DNA of 64,000 nt from Marinomonas algarum (GTDB taxonomy: Bacteria; Pseudomonadota; Gammaproteobacteria; Pseudomonadales; Marinomonadaceae): positions 124,001-188,000 of the forward strand of contig NZ_JAJATW010000001.1 of assembly GCF_020532605.1 (NCBI RefSeq), read 5' to 3'. Made by a program: the position numbers and the translations under genes. Positions 1-9,840 of this stretch are shown here, in pieces (position 1 is the first letter of the stretch; every line of letters starts with the position of its first letter). The notes under the pieces were generated by a model. The model did no database searches, had not been told where the DNA came from, and saw nothing but the letters and a program-made list of their open reading frames with translations.

Positions 1-144
1 GGCCACTGTGATGACCTTCTTATTAGGTCGCGATAGATTCAGAAGGCGCAATACCTCGCTTCCCCGCTCTAGACCTAACTCTATTTCAGAAGGGTGTTGG
101 CTCTCGATATATGAGAGCCAACTGGATAATGACGTATGCGTCAT
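1..144 (-). CDS. folC: FolC, folylpolyglutamate/dihydrofolate synthase, N-terminal fragment
   Basis: Only the first 48 codons are inside the window; the gene continues past base 1. The translation begins MTHTSLSSWLSYIESQ and continues with HPSEIELGLERGSEVL, which matches the FolC N-terminus, and it ends at ITVA just before the expected GTNGKG nucleotide-binding loop. FolC adds glutamate to dihydropteroate/tetrahydrofolate in the cytoplasm. The ATG starts four bases after the accD stop codon, so the two genes are very likely co-transcribed and translationally coupled. accD followed by folC is a common order in gammaproteobacteria. Confidence 0.88.
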   Translation of the reverse strand, partial: MTHTSLSSWLSYIESQHPSEIELGLERGSEVLRLLNLSRPNKKVITVA

Positions 145-148
145 TGAA

Positions 149-1018
149 TTAAGCTACCTTATACTGGGTAAGTAAAGACAGAATATTAAACAAGCGGTCA
201 CGCATTTCATCACGCTTAATAATCATATCTAACGCACCTTTATCAAGCAGGAATTCACTGCGCTGGAAACCTTCAGGCAATTTTTCACGCACTGTCTGCT
301 CAATAACACGAGGTCCTGCAAAACCAATCAAAGCGTTTGGCTCAGCCACATTTAAGTCACCTAACATAGCGAGAGAGGCAGAAACACCACCAAATACTGG
401 ATCTGTCATCACAGAAATATAAGGAATACCTTCTTGTTTTAAGCGCTCAAGACCAGCACTGGTTTTTGCCATCTGCATAAGAGAAATTAACGCCTCTTGC
501 ATACGCGCACCACCACTGGCCGAAAAGCACACCAAGGGAATACGTTTTTCCAAACACACATTAATCGCTTGGATAAAACGCTCACCGACGACTGCGCCCA
601 TAGAACCGCCTAAAAAGCGGAACTCAAAAGCCACTGCCACAACGGGCATACCGTTCAGCGCGCCTTCCATTGCGATAAGCGCATCTTTTTCCCCAGTCGT
701 TTTTTGAGCATCCACTAGGCGATCTTTGTAACGCTTTGAGTCTTTGAATTTTAATTTATCTTCTGGCTCAAGATGCGCGCCGATTTCATGGCGATCTTCT
801 TTGTCTAAAAAGATATCCAAACGACGACGAGCACCAACACGCATGTGATGGCTACACTTTGGACACACATCCAGATTTTTTTCCAACTCTGGACGATACA
901 GAACATTTTCACACTTTGGGCATTTTTTCCAAAGACCTTCAGGCACAGAGCCAGAAGCATTTCGTTTCGACTCACTGCGAACGATGGATGGTACAAATTT
1001 GTCTAACCAGCTACTCAT
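149..1018 (-). CDS. accD: Acetyl-CoA carboxylase carboxyltransferase subunit beta
   Basis: 289 residues, the usual AccD length. A four-cysteine zinc ribbon is visible at Cys33, Cys36, Cys52 and Cys55 (C-x2-C-x15-C-x2-C), followed by the crotonase-like carboxyltransferase fold with the motif [12 protein letters not shown] near residue 165. With AccA it transfers the carboxyl group from biotin-BCCP to acetyl-CoA, the first committed step of fatty acid synthesis, in the cytoplasm. It lies 31 bases downstream of trpA and directly before folC on the same strand. Confidence 0.97.
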   Translation of the reverse strand: MSSWLDKFVPSIVRSESKRNASGSVPEGLWKKCPKCENVLYRPELEKNLDVCPKCSHHMRVGARRRLDIFLDKEDRHEIGAHLEPEDKLKFKDSKRYKDRLVDAQKTTGEKDALIAMEGALNGMPVVAVAFEFRFLGGSMGAVVGERFIQAINVCLEKRIPLVCFSASGGARMQEALISLMQMAKTSAGLERLKQEGIPYISVMTDPVFGGVSASLAMLGDLNVAEPNALIGFAGPRVIEQTVREKLPEGFQRSEFLLDKGALDMIIKRDEMRDRLFNILSLLTQYKVA

Positions 1019-1049
1019 TTACTACTCCAAATCACGTATTGACGGTGGC

Positions 1050-1856
1050 TTAAGCGTCCATTTCATTGCGCATAGGCAACAAAATATCGCGCAAAGCACC
1101 CGCTATGTATTCTTTTGTCTCGTTCTTGTTGGCAGCAATGGCGTTGACTAAAACGCTGCCAACAATGACACCATCTGCACATTGACTTACCGCTGCGGCC
1201 GTTGCCGCATCGCGAATACCAAAGCCTACGCCAATAGGAAGCTTGGTAATGGCTCGCAGTGAATCAACATGCTGTTTTACACTGTTTACATCCAGTTCTG
1301 CTGATCCTGTCACCCCTTTCACTGAAACGTAATACACATAACCTGACGCCAAGTCACAAATTTTCTTGGCACGCTCCGCGGTTGTTGTCGGTGAAAGCAG
1401 ATAAATCAGATCAATTGCATTTTCCTGGAAGTATTCTACTACATCTGTGGCTTCTTCAGGAGCCAGATCCACTAATAAAATACCATCCACACCCGCTTCT
1501 TTGGCGGCATCGGAAAACGCTTGGTATCCGAAGAACTCAATAGGGTTTAAATACCCCATTAGGACGATGGGTGTTTGCTCATTATTTTGTCTAAAAACAC
1601 GGATAATTTCTAATACTTTTCTGATACTTGTACCGGCTTCTAAACTGCGTTCACAAGCTAACTGGATAACTGGGCCGTCCGCCATTGGATCTGAAAACGG
1701 CATACCAATTTCAATAATATCAGCACCGGCCTCAACCAAAGAGTTCATCAAGGTGACAGTATGATCTGGACTCGGATCCCCTGCAGTAATATAAGGGATA
1801 AGCGCTTTTTTGCCTGCTTTTTCTAGGTTTTCAAAACACTGTTTAATGCGACTCAT
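1050..1856 (-). CDS. trpA: Tryptophan synthase alpha subunit
   Basis: 268 residues, full length for the family. The two catalytic acids fall at the canonical positions: Glu49 in [10 protein letters not shown] and Asp60 in PMADGP. The phosphate-binding part of the TIM barrel is present (GVGFGI, then GVIVGSVLV). It cleaves indole-3-glycerol phosphate to indole and glyceraldehyde-3-phosphate and passes indole to TrpB. Its start overlaps the trpB stop by four bases (ATGA), as expected for a stoichiometric alpha2beta2 complex. The rest of the trp pathway apart from trpB and trpF is not in the window. Confidence 0.97.
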   Translation of the reverse strand: MSRIKQCFENLEKAGKKALIPYITAGDPSPDHTVTLMNSLVEAGADIIEIGMPFSDPMADGPVIQLACERSLEAGTSIRKVLEIIRVFRQNNEQTPIVLMGYLNPIEFFGYQAFSDAAKEAGVDGILLVDLAPEEATDVVEYFQENAIDLIYLLSPTTTAERAKKICDLASGYVYYVSVKGVTGSAELDVNSVKQHVDSLRAITKLPIGVGFGIRDAATAAAVSQCADGVIVGSVLVNAIAANKNETKEYIAGALRDILLPMRNEMDA

Positions 1857-3076
1857 ACTTCAATTCCATCCAGTTCTGCTACCGTAAGGATGTCTTTATC
1901 ACCACGGCCCGATAAGTTAATAACAACAATTTGATCTTTTTCCATCGTTGCAGCGAGCTTCATACCGTAAGCAATCGCATGACTTGACTCCAACGCCGGC
2001 ATAATACCTTCTAGACGGGTTAAATCTCGGAATCCTGCCATAGCCTCATCATCGTTAATGGCAACATAATGCGCACGACCTATGTCTTTTAACCAAGCGT
2101 GTTCCGGACCGACACCTGGGTAATCTAGACCCGCCGATATTGAATGCGTACCAATGATCTGACCATCGTCATCGGCCATAACATACGTACGATTACCATG
2201 AAGAACACCTGGACGACCTGCACTGAGCGGCGCGGCGTGTCGACCGGTTTCAAGGCCATCGCCTCCTGCCTCAACACCGTACATAGCGACACTTTCATCT
2301 TTAATAAAAGGGTGGAACATGCCGATCGCATTAGAACCACCACCCACGCACGCTACTAACGCATCCGGTAAGCGCCCTTCTTGTGCTAAACACTGCTCTC
2401 TTGTTTCACGACCAATAATCGACTGAAAGTCACGCACAAGTTTGGGGTATGGGTGAGGACCGGCCGCTGTACCTATAATGTAAAAAGTATCGTCCACGTT
2501 TCCAACCCAGTAACGCATGGCTTCATTCAGCGCATCTTTGAGCGTTTTCGTGCCGGATTCAACCGAAATCACTTCGGCGCCTAATAACTTCATCCGATAG
2601 ACGTTGAGCGACTGACGCTTAATGTCTTCCGCTCCCATAAATACCTTACATTTTAAGCCTAAGCGCGCTGCCACGGTGGCAGATGCGACACCATGCTGAC
2701 CCGCTCCCGTTTCAGCAATAATATTGGGTTTGCCCATATGCTTGGCAAGCAATGCTTGGCCAATCGTATTGTTGATTTTGTGTGCACCTGTATGATTTAA
2801 ATCTTCACGTTTCAGGTATATTTTCGCACCACCGGCTTTTTGTGTTAAACGTTCGGCAAAATATAAAGGCGATGGGCGACCAACGTAATGGGCTAAATCT
2901 TGATCAAATGCGGCCTGAAAGTCGCTGTCTTTTGATAGCTCTTCGTACATTTTTGCTAAATCGTCTAAAGCAGACATCAGCGTTTCAGAAACAAAAACAC
3001 CGCCGTAGGGGCCAAAACGACCATGGGAATCCGGCAGTTCTAAATTGATATCGGTACTATTCACATTTTGCTCCAT
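1853..3076 (-). CDS. trpB: Tryptophan synthase beta subunit
   Basis: 407 residues. The PLP-binding lysine is Lys100 in HTGAHKINN, and the PLP-phosphate loop [10 protein letters not shown] is present around residue 243. It condenses indole with serine to make tryptophan. The order trpF-trpB-trpA with short overlaps (20 bases with trpF, 4 with trpA) indicates one transcript. ATG start at 3076 lies inside the last codons of trpF. Confidence 0.97.
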   Translation of the reverse strand: MEQNVNSTDINLELPDSHGRFGPYGGVFVSETLMSALDDLAKMYEELSKDSDFQAAFDQDLAHYVGRPSPLYFAERLTQKAGGAKIYLKREDLNHTGAHKINNTIGQALLAKHMGKPNIIAETGAGQHGVASATVAARLGLKCKVFMGAEDIKRQSLNVYRMKLLGAEVISVESGTKTLKDALNEAMRYWVGNVDDTFYIIGTAAGPHPYPKLVRDFQSIIGRETREQCLAQEGRLPDALVACVGGGSNAIGMFHPFIKDESVAMYGVEAGGDGLETGRHAAPLSAGRPGVLHGNRTYVMADDDGQIIGTHSISAGLDYPGVGPEHAWLKDIGRAHYVAINDDEAMAGFRDLTRLEGIMPALESSHAIAYGMKLAATMEKDQIVVINLSGRGDKDILTVAELDGIEV

Positions 3077-3674
3077 TCATAAAAGCGGTTACTTTGGCCT
3101 CACTTTTCAGGCCCTTTGATAATTCTACCCCACCACTCACGTCAATGGCATAAGGCGCAACCTGTTCAACGGCCTGACCAACATTCTCTGGGGTTAACCC
3201 GCCCGCCAATACCAGCGGCTTATTCAGATTACTTGGGATCAACGACCAGTCAAACATTTCCCCCGTCCCACCCGGCACACCGGCTTTGTAGGCGTCTAGC
3301 AACACAGCACTGGCACTTGGATAAGCGTCGATCAGGTCAATAATATTGTCTTCTTTTTTAACACGAAATGCTTTCATGTATGGACGCTGATAATGAAGAC
3401 AAGCGGATTCGTCTTCATCACCATGAAATTGGATCATCCATCGCGGATTTCTGTCGATCACCGTACGTATCTCTGCCTCCTCCGCATTCACAAACAAGGC
3501 AACGGGGGTGATAAAAGGCGGCAACTGAGCAACAATATCGTTTGCTTTTTCAGGAGATACATAGCGGGGGCTTTTTGCGTAAAAGACAAAACCTAACGCA
3601 TCAGCACCATGACGACACACCATGAGTGCGTCTTCAACATTGGTAATACCACAAATTTTAACTCGGCAACGCAT
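3057..3674 (-). CDS. trpF: Phosphoribosylanthranilate isomerase
   Basis: 205 residues from the ATG at 3674. A longer reading frame would start six codons earlier at a TTG, but the ATG gives the family-typical beginning [12 protein letters not shown] with the catalytic Cys at position 8. The general acid Asp is in VLLDAYKAG, and the phosphate site DVSGGVE is near the end. It performs the Amadori rearrangement in tryptophan synthesis. The gene is standalone, not fused to trpC as in enterobacteria, and it overlaps the end of truA by 17 bases, an arrangement seen in pseudomonads and relatives. Confidence 0.95.
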   Translation of the reverse strand: MRCRVKICGITNVEDALMVCRHGADALGFVFYAKSPRYVSPEKANDIVAQLPPFITPVALFVNAEEAEIRTVIDRNPRWMIQFHGDEDESACLHYQRPYMKAFRVKKEDNIIDLIDAYPSASAVLLDAYKAGVPGGTGEMFDWSLIPSNLNKPLVLAGGLTPENVGQAVEQVAPYAIDVSGGVELSKGLKSEAKVTAFMNGAKCE

Positions 3675-4494
3675 AGGAAGGCTCTTCAACAAACGGTAAA
3701 AAATGAGGACCTAAAGGGCGAACAGGAAGCTCAAAAGACTCAGGATACTGAGCATCAACAAAATACAACCCAGTTGGCGGCGCTGTAATCCCGCCTTTCG
3801 TTCGGTCTTTCGCAGCCAATACGTCACTTGCCCAAGATACCGGTTTTTCACCCGCGCCAATTGACATCAGAACGCCAGCGAAATTTCGTATCATATGATG
3901 CAAAAAAGCATTAGCACGTACGTCTAACACGATGTATTGACCAAGCTGCTGGACATTAAAATTCATTACCGTTCTCACCGGTGTATGAGCCTGACAGCCT
4001 ATCGCTCTAAAGGAAGAAAAATCATGACGACCAACAAAGACCTTTGCTGCCTCTTGCATCGAACAGACATCTAGAGGCTTATAAGTCCAAGTGACACCAC
4101 TTGAAAGCAAAGCAGGACGCAAAGGAGAGGAGTAAATAACATATCGATAACGACGACTTAACGCGCTAAATCGAGCATGAAAATCGTCGTCAACATGACG
4201 CGCTGCCACGACGCTAATGTCTTTAGGAAGATAGGTATTTACCCCTAACGTCCAAGCGCGCTCATGGCGTTTAACATGGGTTTCAAAATGCACAACTTGG
4301 GCACAAGCATGCACACCAGAATCTGTACGACCAGCACAAACAACACTAACGGGATGGTCTGCCACGACAGACAGCGCTTTCTCTAAATTCTCTTGAACAC
4401 TGGGAACATCGTACTTTTGAGCTTGCCAGCCTTTATAATTCGAACCGTCGTACTCAATAACGAGGGCGATTTTATTAGATTGTGGTTTATTCAC
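3658..4494 (-). CDS. truA: tRNA pseudouridine(38-40) synthase
   Basis: 278 residues. The catalytic aspartate is Asp58 in the motif AGRTDSGVHA. A second conserved block, AFLHHMIRNFAGVL, is near residue 193. The enzyme makes pseudouridine at positions 38-40 of the anticodon arm. The start is GTG at 4494, inside the last codons of fimV (8-base overlap); no in-frame ATG lies nearby, so GTG is accepted. It sits between fimV and trpF, the usual location in Pseudomonas-like genomes. Confidence 0.95.
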   Translation of the reverse strand: MNKPQSNKIALVIEYDGSNYKGWQAQKYDVPSVQENLEKALSVVADHPVSVVCAGRTDSGVHACAQVVHFETHVKRHERAWTLGVNTYLPKDISVVAARHVDDDFHARFSALSRRYRYVIYSSPLRPALLSSGVTWTYKPLDVCSMQEAAKVFVGRHDFSSFRAIGCQAHTPVRTVMNFNVQQLGQYIVLDVRANAFLHHMIRNFAGVLMSIGAGEKPVSWASDVLAAKDRTKGGITAPPTGLYFVDAQYPESFELPVRPLGPHFLPFVEEPSYALPS

Positions 4495-6709
4495 TTGGGA
4501 ACATGCGCTCCATCATATCTTGTGCTTCAGTAACTTGCTGTTCGTTACCCGATTCTACGACGTCTTCTAAAATAACACGGGCACCCTCTTCATCCCCCAT
4601 ATCCAAATACGCTCTTGCCAAATCTAACTTTGTCGCTGCTTCGTCACCACTGGCGTCGAAGAAATCAAATTCTTCCTCTTCATCTGACTCTTCACTTTCC
4701 GCTGCGGCTTCTGATTCACCAAAAGATGGAACATCCAGATCTTCCTCGTCTTGCTGTGCTTCGGCCAATGTTTCTTCAATAGAGTTTGATAAGCTATCAT
4801 CAGGTGTCGCAGCAAAGAGTTCAGATTCGTCGGTGTCTTCTTCAGCGGCTGGGTCGGCCGCCTCGTCTGATTCAACATCGTTTAACAGACTGGACACGAA
4901 GGATTCCTCTTCACTTTCTACACTGTCAACCTCGCTTTCAGCCTGCTCAACCGGCTCCTCCTGAATCTCTTCTGGTTCAGGCTCGATGGACTCAGGTGAC
5001 ATGGTTGGGATATCTTCCTCATCCACTGCTTCGAGGTCATCTTCCTCACTAAAGTCGATCTCAGGCTCTGGCAAATCGTCAGAATCCTCAAAAGCTGCAA
5101 AGATGTCATCAATATCCTCATCAGAGGACGCTTCTTCAGGCGCACTGTCCGATGAATCCGTAGGCTCTTCTTCATCAAAGATAGAGCTTGGTAGATCATC
5201 TTTAGCAAGGTCTTCTTCTAAAGCACCAAAATCACTAAGGCCGTCGTCTTTTTCATCTAAATCAAAAGCAAAAGGGTCTTCTTCAAAATGAGACACTTCA
5301 TCATCAGCCGCCACAGTCTCTGTGGCAACAGCAGCTGCCGCCGCGGGAACAGCCGCTTGAGCCAGGTCAAATTCGTCTTTTGCCGTTGTCGCTTCCTCTT
5401 GCTTACCCTTACTTCCACGACGCATCAACCAGCCGAGCAGGAAGCCCAGCAGTAAAAGAACAACGGCGCCAATGGAAACCACAACAGGGTTGCCAAATAT
5501 CTTATTCACTAAGGAGTCGGCTTCGGCTTGCTCTTTCTCTCTTCTTAGTTGATCGGCCTCTAACAATTGATCAACGGTATTTTTTTGTTCCTGCAACGCC
5601 TGTTGAGCACGGCTAAACTCTTGCTGTAACTGAGCCATCTGAGTGTCTTTTAGACTAATAAGTTGCTCAAGCGTGGCTAATTGGCTATTCAGTTCTTCAA
5701 GTTGATCTGAAATCTCTGCCTTTTCTCGCTGCTCTTTGTCCAGCATTTCTTGGGAAGCTGACAACTTATTCTGTAATGCTTCTAAGGCTTGGCTGTCCTC
5801 ACCTGTATTGGAACTGGAAGCATCTTCTGGCAACAAACTCTGACCTGAGGCCAATGTCAGCGTATCGCCTTTCTCTTGCGGAGCATTTGAAGCGGCTTTT
5901 GCCTTTGCTTGGGTATTAAGCTGGGCTTGGTCAACCGTTTTCGCATTTTTTTGACTCTTTGACGCCATCCATGCGGCATGTTGACGATCAAACTCTTGCT
6001 TTGAGATTGATTGATTGAAAAGCGCGATTTGTTCTTGTGTCGGCAGTCGTAAAACCACACCCTCTTTCAATAAATTAATGTTATCGGAATAGAATGCGTC
6101 TTTATTGAGGGCTTGAATCGCCATCATGGTCTGATAGATAGATAATTGGTTCGAAGGTTGATTTTGTCCAGCGATAGACCAAAGTGTGTTGCCCTTCAAT
6201 ACATTTTGTCGACCGCTGATCGGCATTCTTTGAGCTGTGGCAGTTGCATTGCGCAAGACGCTGCCAGTATCACCTTGGTTGACGGCTTGAATCGCCTCAT
6301 TCCCTGATTTACCCACCAGTGCGGATGGGTTCAACGGTGTCTTGTATTCTCGAACCACTTGACCACTTGGCCAACGAGCCGCAAGGACAAAACGCAACTC
6401 ATCTACCTGAAGCGGTCGATCTGAACGGATCGCAATCGTTAAGTCACGATTTTCTCTTACCACGTCAAAACGCAATTGTGAAATCACGCTGGTTGGCACA
6501 AAACCCGCCTGCTGAAACTCACTTTCACTGCCAAGGCGAACTAGAATATCGTTAGTTGTCAGGTTACCTACATCCGATAAAGTAATTTTTCCCCGATAAG
6601 CTTCGTTCACTTTTGATTGAGAGGTTAATTCGCCCAGTTCCAATGCGTAACTGCTGGTCACATGCAAAGCGCCTGACACAGCAATACTAATGAGGGTTTT
6701 TCTGAGCAT
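4487..6709 (-). CDS. fimV: FimV-like pilus assembly / polar hub protein
   Basis: 740 residues from the ATG at 6709. The frame is open 22 codons further upstream, but this ATG is preceded by AAGGGAATATT and begins a good signal peptide (MLRKTLISIAVSGALHVTSS). Order of parts: signal peptide; periplasmic FimV N-domain; a LysM-type peptidoglycan-binding segment at about residues 169-225; a long Glu/Gln-rich coiled coil; one membrane helix (SIGAVVLLLLGFLLGWLM) near residue 415; a very acidic cytoplasmic region rich in Asp, Glu and Ser; and a conserved helical FimV C-terminus (DLARAYLDMGDEEGARVILE). FimV organises type IV pili and polar signalling in Pseudomonas. The acidic tract is typical, not a sequence error. 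Confidence 0.9.
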   Translation of the reverse strand: MLRKTLISIAVSGALHVTSSYALELGELTSQSKVNEAYRGKITLSDVGNLTTNDILVRLGSESEFQQAGFVPTSVISQLRFDVVRENRDLTIAIRSDRPLQVDELRFVLAARWPSGQVVREYKTPLNPSALVGKSGNEAIQAVNQGDTGSVLRNATATAQRMPISGRQNVLKGNTLWSIAGQNQPSNQLSIYQTMMAIQALNKDAFYSDNINLLKEGVVLRLPTQEQIALFNQSISKQEFDRQHAAWMASKSQKNAKTVDQAQLNTQAKAKAASNAPQEKGDTLTLASGQSLLPEDASSSNTGEDSQALEALQNKLSASQEMLDKEQREKAEISDQLEELNSQLATLEQLISLKDTQMAQLQQEFSRAQQALQEQKNTVDQLLEADQLRREKEQAEADSLVNKIFGNPVVVSIGAVVLLLLGFLLGWLMRRGSKGKQEEATTAKDEFDLAQAAVPAAAAAVATETVAADDEVSHFEEDPFAFDLDEKDDGLSDFGALEEDLAKDDLPSSIFDEEEPTDSSDSAPEEASSDEDIDDIFAAFEDSDDLPEPEIDFSEEDDLEAVDEEDIPTMSPESIEPEPEEIQEEPVEQAESEVDSVESEEESFVSSLLNDVESDEAADPAAEEDTDESELFAATPDDSLSNSIEETLAEAQQDEEDLDVPSFGESEAAAESEESDEEEEFDFFDASGDEAATKLDLARAYLDMGDEEGARVILEDVVESGNEQQVTEAQDMMERMFPSE

Positions 6710-6863
6710 AATATTCCCTTTGTTAATCAATAATGAGCATAAATACTTCGTCAAGTATCTTACACAGGTGGGCAATTATCAATAGCTTTAGAATCAATGG
6801 TTTGGGTAAGCCACGATACCTTACCAACCAAGGTGATAACACAGTCATTCTTAGCTATCTGAT

Positions 6864-7586
6864 TTAGTAGTTTAAAAACAGTGGTCGATAATGAAACCCT
6901 TGTGTGAAATCGACGTCGATTTGTTTCGCAAAAAGCAAATCTTCAGGTGTCTCGACTCCTTCCAGCACGACTCTTTTGCCCGTGATGTGTGCAAAATCAA
7001 TAATTTTCGACACAAAAGCCATGAAGTTTTTATCATCACGATTCAGTAACACACAACGATCAAGCTTGACCCATTCTACTAGCTGCAATACGGCAACCGA
7101 CAGCATGGACTTGGGGTTACATAAGTCATCCAATGCCGTTCGAACACCAAGCCCATTAAAAAGTTCTATCATTGACAGACTCATTAGGGCGTCACTCATT
7201 TCTGAGTTTTCAATTAACTCGACAACAACCCTATCTTTACCCTCTTTTTCAATAAGCCTAACAAACGCATTTTCTTCCACTTCTTGACCACAGGCATAAA
7301 ACGCATCTTGATCTAAATTAACAAAAACCTTTTCAGCACTTGAAAGGCGATCAAGTTGTATTTTTTTCTGCGCTAATTCCACTTGAAATAATAAAAGTGG
7401 ATTATCATGCAAGGCGGCGTATACGTAATCTGGTCGAATCAAACTTCCGCAAGTTGTTCTAAACCGCGACAAAGCCTCATAAGCAAAAACATCCCCTGTC
7501 TTAACCTCAACAATAGGCTGGTACTCAACGCCAAAGCGTTTTGCCTCAACCAACTCAAGTAACGCTGTCTCTGATAACGAAGCCAT
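6864..7586 (-). CDS. Stand-alone EAL-domain protein (putative c-di-GMP phosphodiesterase)
   Basis: 240 residues from the ATG at 7586; the open frame extends 22 codons further, but that part is non-conserved and covers the sequence between this gene and a terminator. A single EAL domain fills the protein: YEALSRF, NLDQD, VELIEN, LDDL, VKLDR, LEGVET and TQGF. The metal and base residues Glu, Asn, Glu, Asp-Asp, Lys, Glu and Gln are all present. The loop normally written DDFGxGYS reads DDLCNPKS, so catalytic efficiency or dimer control may differ. No sensor or membrane segment is fused. It would hydrolyse c-di-GMP to pGpG if active; a c-di-GMP receptor role is the alternative. Confidence 0.82.
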   Translation of the reverse strand: MASLSETALLELVEAKRFGVEYQPIVEVKTGDVFAYEALSRFRTTCGSLIRPDYVYAALHDNPLLLFQVELAQKKIQLDRLSSAEKVFVNLDQDAFYACGQEVEENAFVRLIEKEGKDRVVVELIENSEMSDALMSLSMIELFNGLGVRTALDDLCNPKSMLSVAVLQLVEWVKLDRCVLLNRDDKNFMAFVSKIIDFAHITGKRVVLEGVETPEDLLFAKQIDVDFTQGFHYRPLFLNY

Positions 7587-7637
7587 GAACAATATCCATT
7601 TATGATAATAAGAACCATTAAACCACATTAGCATTAT

Positions 7638-7668
7638 AAAAAAAAACCTCACTAAAAAGCGAGGTTTT
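7638..7668 (-). terminator. Intrinsic terminator, likely the original end of the groESL transcript
   Basis: An 8-base-pair stem (AAAACCTC at 7643-7650 with GAGGTTTT at 7661-7668) has nine A residues on its left side, which give nine U residues after the stem on the minus-strand transcript. A shorter T-rich run follows on the plus side, so it could act both ways. I see no intrinsic terminator for groEL closer than this; the group II intron lies between groEL and this hairpin. Confidence 0.7.
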
Positions 7669-7738
7669 CTTTATCTTTCAATGGTTTAGGAGGATATGCC
7701 GGGTAGCAGCAGTACATTACTGTACCGCCGCCCCCTAA

Positions 7739-7772
7739 GAACCGGACAAGCAAGTTTCCCCGCATCCGGCTC
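7739..7772 (-). ncRNA. Group II intron domain V
   Basis: A 34-nucleotide hairpin with the catalytic-triad side GAGCCGGATGCGG, a GGAAAC-type loop region and closing strand TTGTCCGGTTC. Domain V is the most conserved part of group II ribozymes and fixes the identity and strand of the intron. Domain VI follows directly at about 7700-7736. Confidence 0.9.
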
Positions 7773-7869
7773 AAGCCTTTATAAGTCTAGCAAACTAGAC
7801 CAGCAGCTCAAGGTAAGTTCAATCGGTAATTAAAGTCCGCCGAGGAGCAAAGCTCCTCAGCTTAACGCT

Positions 7870-8031
7870 TTAGCCTTTCGGTAGCTTAGCAAGAGCAAAT
7901 GTAATTCCTCCGGCAAGCAATACAACAGCAACTGGGGAGAAACCCAAGCTCGAAAGAGCTAAAGTCAAACCCACAAAAGCATTGATGCGATTGGCTAGAA
8001 CGTCAGAACCCACATTAACAGAATTATCCAT
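7870..8031 (-). CDS. Small hydrophobic protein encoded inside the intron, 3' of the RT gene
   Basis: 53 residues from the ATG at 8031, which is preceded by a clear AAGGAG six bases away; the frame is open eight codons further upstream but without a ribosome site. The second half is hydrophobic (INAFVGLTLALSSLGF and PVAVVLLAGGITFALA), enough for one or two membrane segments, ending in LPKG. A 7-pair GC-rich hairpin (7842-7858) follows the stop. The gene lies between the RT stop at 8185 and domain V at 7772, where group II introns usually have only a short linker. I do not recognise the family; holin-like or toxin-like peptides are possibilities but unproven. Confidence 0.5.
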   Translation of the reverse strand: MDNSVNVGSDVLANRINAFVGLTLALSSLGFSPVAVVLLAGGITFALAKLPKG

Positions 8032-8184
8032 AAGGACTCCTTGTATATGTGTCATCTGGGATCTCTTATTGAGCCAGGATTCCAGACATGTTCAGACCTT
8101 GCCACCCCATTCAAGTTTAGCGACAGTCGCTCGGTAAGTGGCAACCCGACTGTTAACTCAATTCTACAACAACCATCAATCCGA

Positions 8185-9840
8185 TTACACGGCTAAATGT
8201 ATCTTCCGATGACAATTGGGATGCAACAACTGCAAGTTATCCATATTGTCACTTCCACCCCGATGACGCTCTACCACATGGTGAATATTCCACCCTGTTT
8301 CCGACGTAATCAGTTGGTTGCAACAAGGACACCTTCGCTGCTGCCTTTTCCACAACGAGTACGCTTTCTTGAGTCCAAATTCTGAGTTCTTCATTTTGTA
8401 GTCGAGACGATTTTCAAAATAAAGCTCATCCGCTGGATCGTAAAAGCACTTGTCTGCTTTGATCTTTATATGACGCTTGATCGCCACATCCGAGGCATAA
8501 AACAAAGTCATACTTTGTTCTTTCAAATCCGAGTCATAAAAGACCCAGTTTTTCTTGCCTATGGTTGTGAAGTATTTACGAGCAATCCAACGCTTACCTT
8601 TATTGGGATGCCGACGACAACACCAACGCCAGAGCATTTTCCAAACTCGATGATCCAAGTATTTGAATGTTTCTTTTGACGTTCCTGCTTTATGAAAATA
8701 TGCCCAGCCCCGTATAACGGGATTGAGCTGCCTAATCAAGTTCGCAGTAATGGCCATTTTGTTTCGATCAAATATGGACTTAATCTTCGCCAATATATTT
8801 CTCAGGTTTTTCTTTGATGGCTTCGTTAAAAGCTTCTCACCGTACTTCCTAAGATTCTGACCCAAGAAATCAAAGCCTCTATGCACATTCGTAATAACCG
8901 TTTTGCTCTCTGAAAGCTTCAACCCACGCTCCGCCATAAAGGCTTCCACCAAAGGTCTCACTTCCTTATCCAGAATGTCTTGCGAAATTCCGGTGATCAC
9001 AAAGTCGTCAGCATAACGTACATAGTTTACCTTTGACCGTCCGGCGAGCTTCGAGCCGATCTTTCCGTATCGTTCACGTAAAATCGGCTCTAGCCCATCA
9101 AGAGCCCAATTCGCTAACAGTGGAGAAATGATTCCACCTTGCGGGGTTCCTGCTTCCGTATCAAAGTACTTACCTTGTTCCATGATGCCAGCTTTCAGCC
9201 ATTTACGGAGCACCACTCTGTCCATAGGAACATTATGGATTAACCATTCGTGACTGATGTTATCAAAGCACCCTTCTATATCGCCCTCTAACACCCATTC
9301 GGCAGAATTGCCGCGACTCAGATTAACGAACAATTGTTCGATCGCATCTTTTGTCGAGCGTAGAGGCCGAAATCCATAAGAGTTTGGATCGCCATGCACT
9401 TCCGATACGGGTTCAAGAGCAAGCATATAAAGTGCCTGCATTGCTCTATCCAACATAGTCGGTATCCCAAGCGGTCGGCGTTTACCGTTCGACTTGGGAA
9501 TGTATACACGACGCAACGGTTTTGGCTTATAGCCATTCCGCTTCATCCTTCCTATGGCACTCCATTTACTCGCGGGCGTATCCCACGTTTCACCGTCCAC
9601 TCCCGCAGTCTTTCGACCACGGTTTTCTGTGACACGTTTAATGGCAATCGCTTTAGCAGAATATGAGCCCACCAACATTCGTTGGAGTTGCTTTACTTTC
9701 CGCCATTGCTTTTCTTTAGCTGCCTTCGCGATCCGTACCTGTAGCTCCCTCACTTTAAGATAACTGGCTTCCCAATCAATCTCATGCCATGAATTAGCAA
9801 AGCGGGATGACGCAGGCGCTTCATTTGATGAATTGCTCAT
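8185..9840 (-). CDS. ltrA: Group II intron reverse transcriptase/maturase with HNH endonuclease
   Basis: 551 residues. From N to C: RT-0/RT-1 region with KTAGVDGETW; RT motifs RRVYIPKSNGKRRPLGIP and YGFRP; the catalytic YADD box in NYVRYADDFVIT; the thumb/maturase X domain with NPVIRGWAYFH and WRWCCRRHPNKG; and a C-terminal HNH nuclease with CPCCNQLI, WNIHHVVERHRGGSDN and LHPNCHRKIH. All catalytic residues are present and there is no stop or frameshift, so splicing and retromobility could be active. It starts at an ATG preceded by AGGAGGACTGCAAG. The protein resembles the chloroplast-like intron class. Confidence 0.95.
   Translation of the reverse strand: MSNSSNEAPASSRFANSWHEIDWEASYLKVRELQVRIAKAAKEKQWRKVKQLQRMLVGSYSAKAIAIKRVTENRGRKTAGVDGETWDTPASKWSAIGRMKRNGYKPKPLRRVYIPKSNGKRRPLGIPTMLDRAMQALYMLALEPVSEVHGDPNSYGFRPLRSTKDAIEQLFVNLSRGNSAEWVLEGDIEGCFDNISHEWLIHNVPMDRVVLRKWLKAGIMEQGKYFDTEAGTPQGGIISPLLANWALDGLEPILRERYGKIGSKLAGRSKVNYVRYADDFVITGISQDILDKEVRPLVEAFMAERGLKLSESKTVITNVHRGFDFLGQNLRKYGEKLLTKPSKKNLRNILAKIKSIFDRNKMAITANLIRQLNPVIRGWAYFHKAGTSKETFKYLDHRVWKMLWRWCCRRHPNKGKRWIARKYFTTIGKKNWVFYDSDLKEQSMTLFYASDVAIKRHIKIKADKCFYDPADELYFENRLDYKMKNSEFGLKKAYSLWKRQQRRCPCCNQLITSETGWNIHHVVERHRGGSDNMDNLQLLHPNCHRKIHLAV

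Noticed and set aside
4482-5291. Ser/Ala-rich plus-strand open frames across fimV
   Set aside because: They are the complement of the acidic GAA/GAT-rich part of fimV; low-complexity composition and no ribosome sites show they are shadows.
7694-7736. The domain VI hairpin as an ordinary terminator
   Set aside because: It has no T-run and follows a textbook domain V with a bulged A, so it belongs to the intron.
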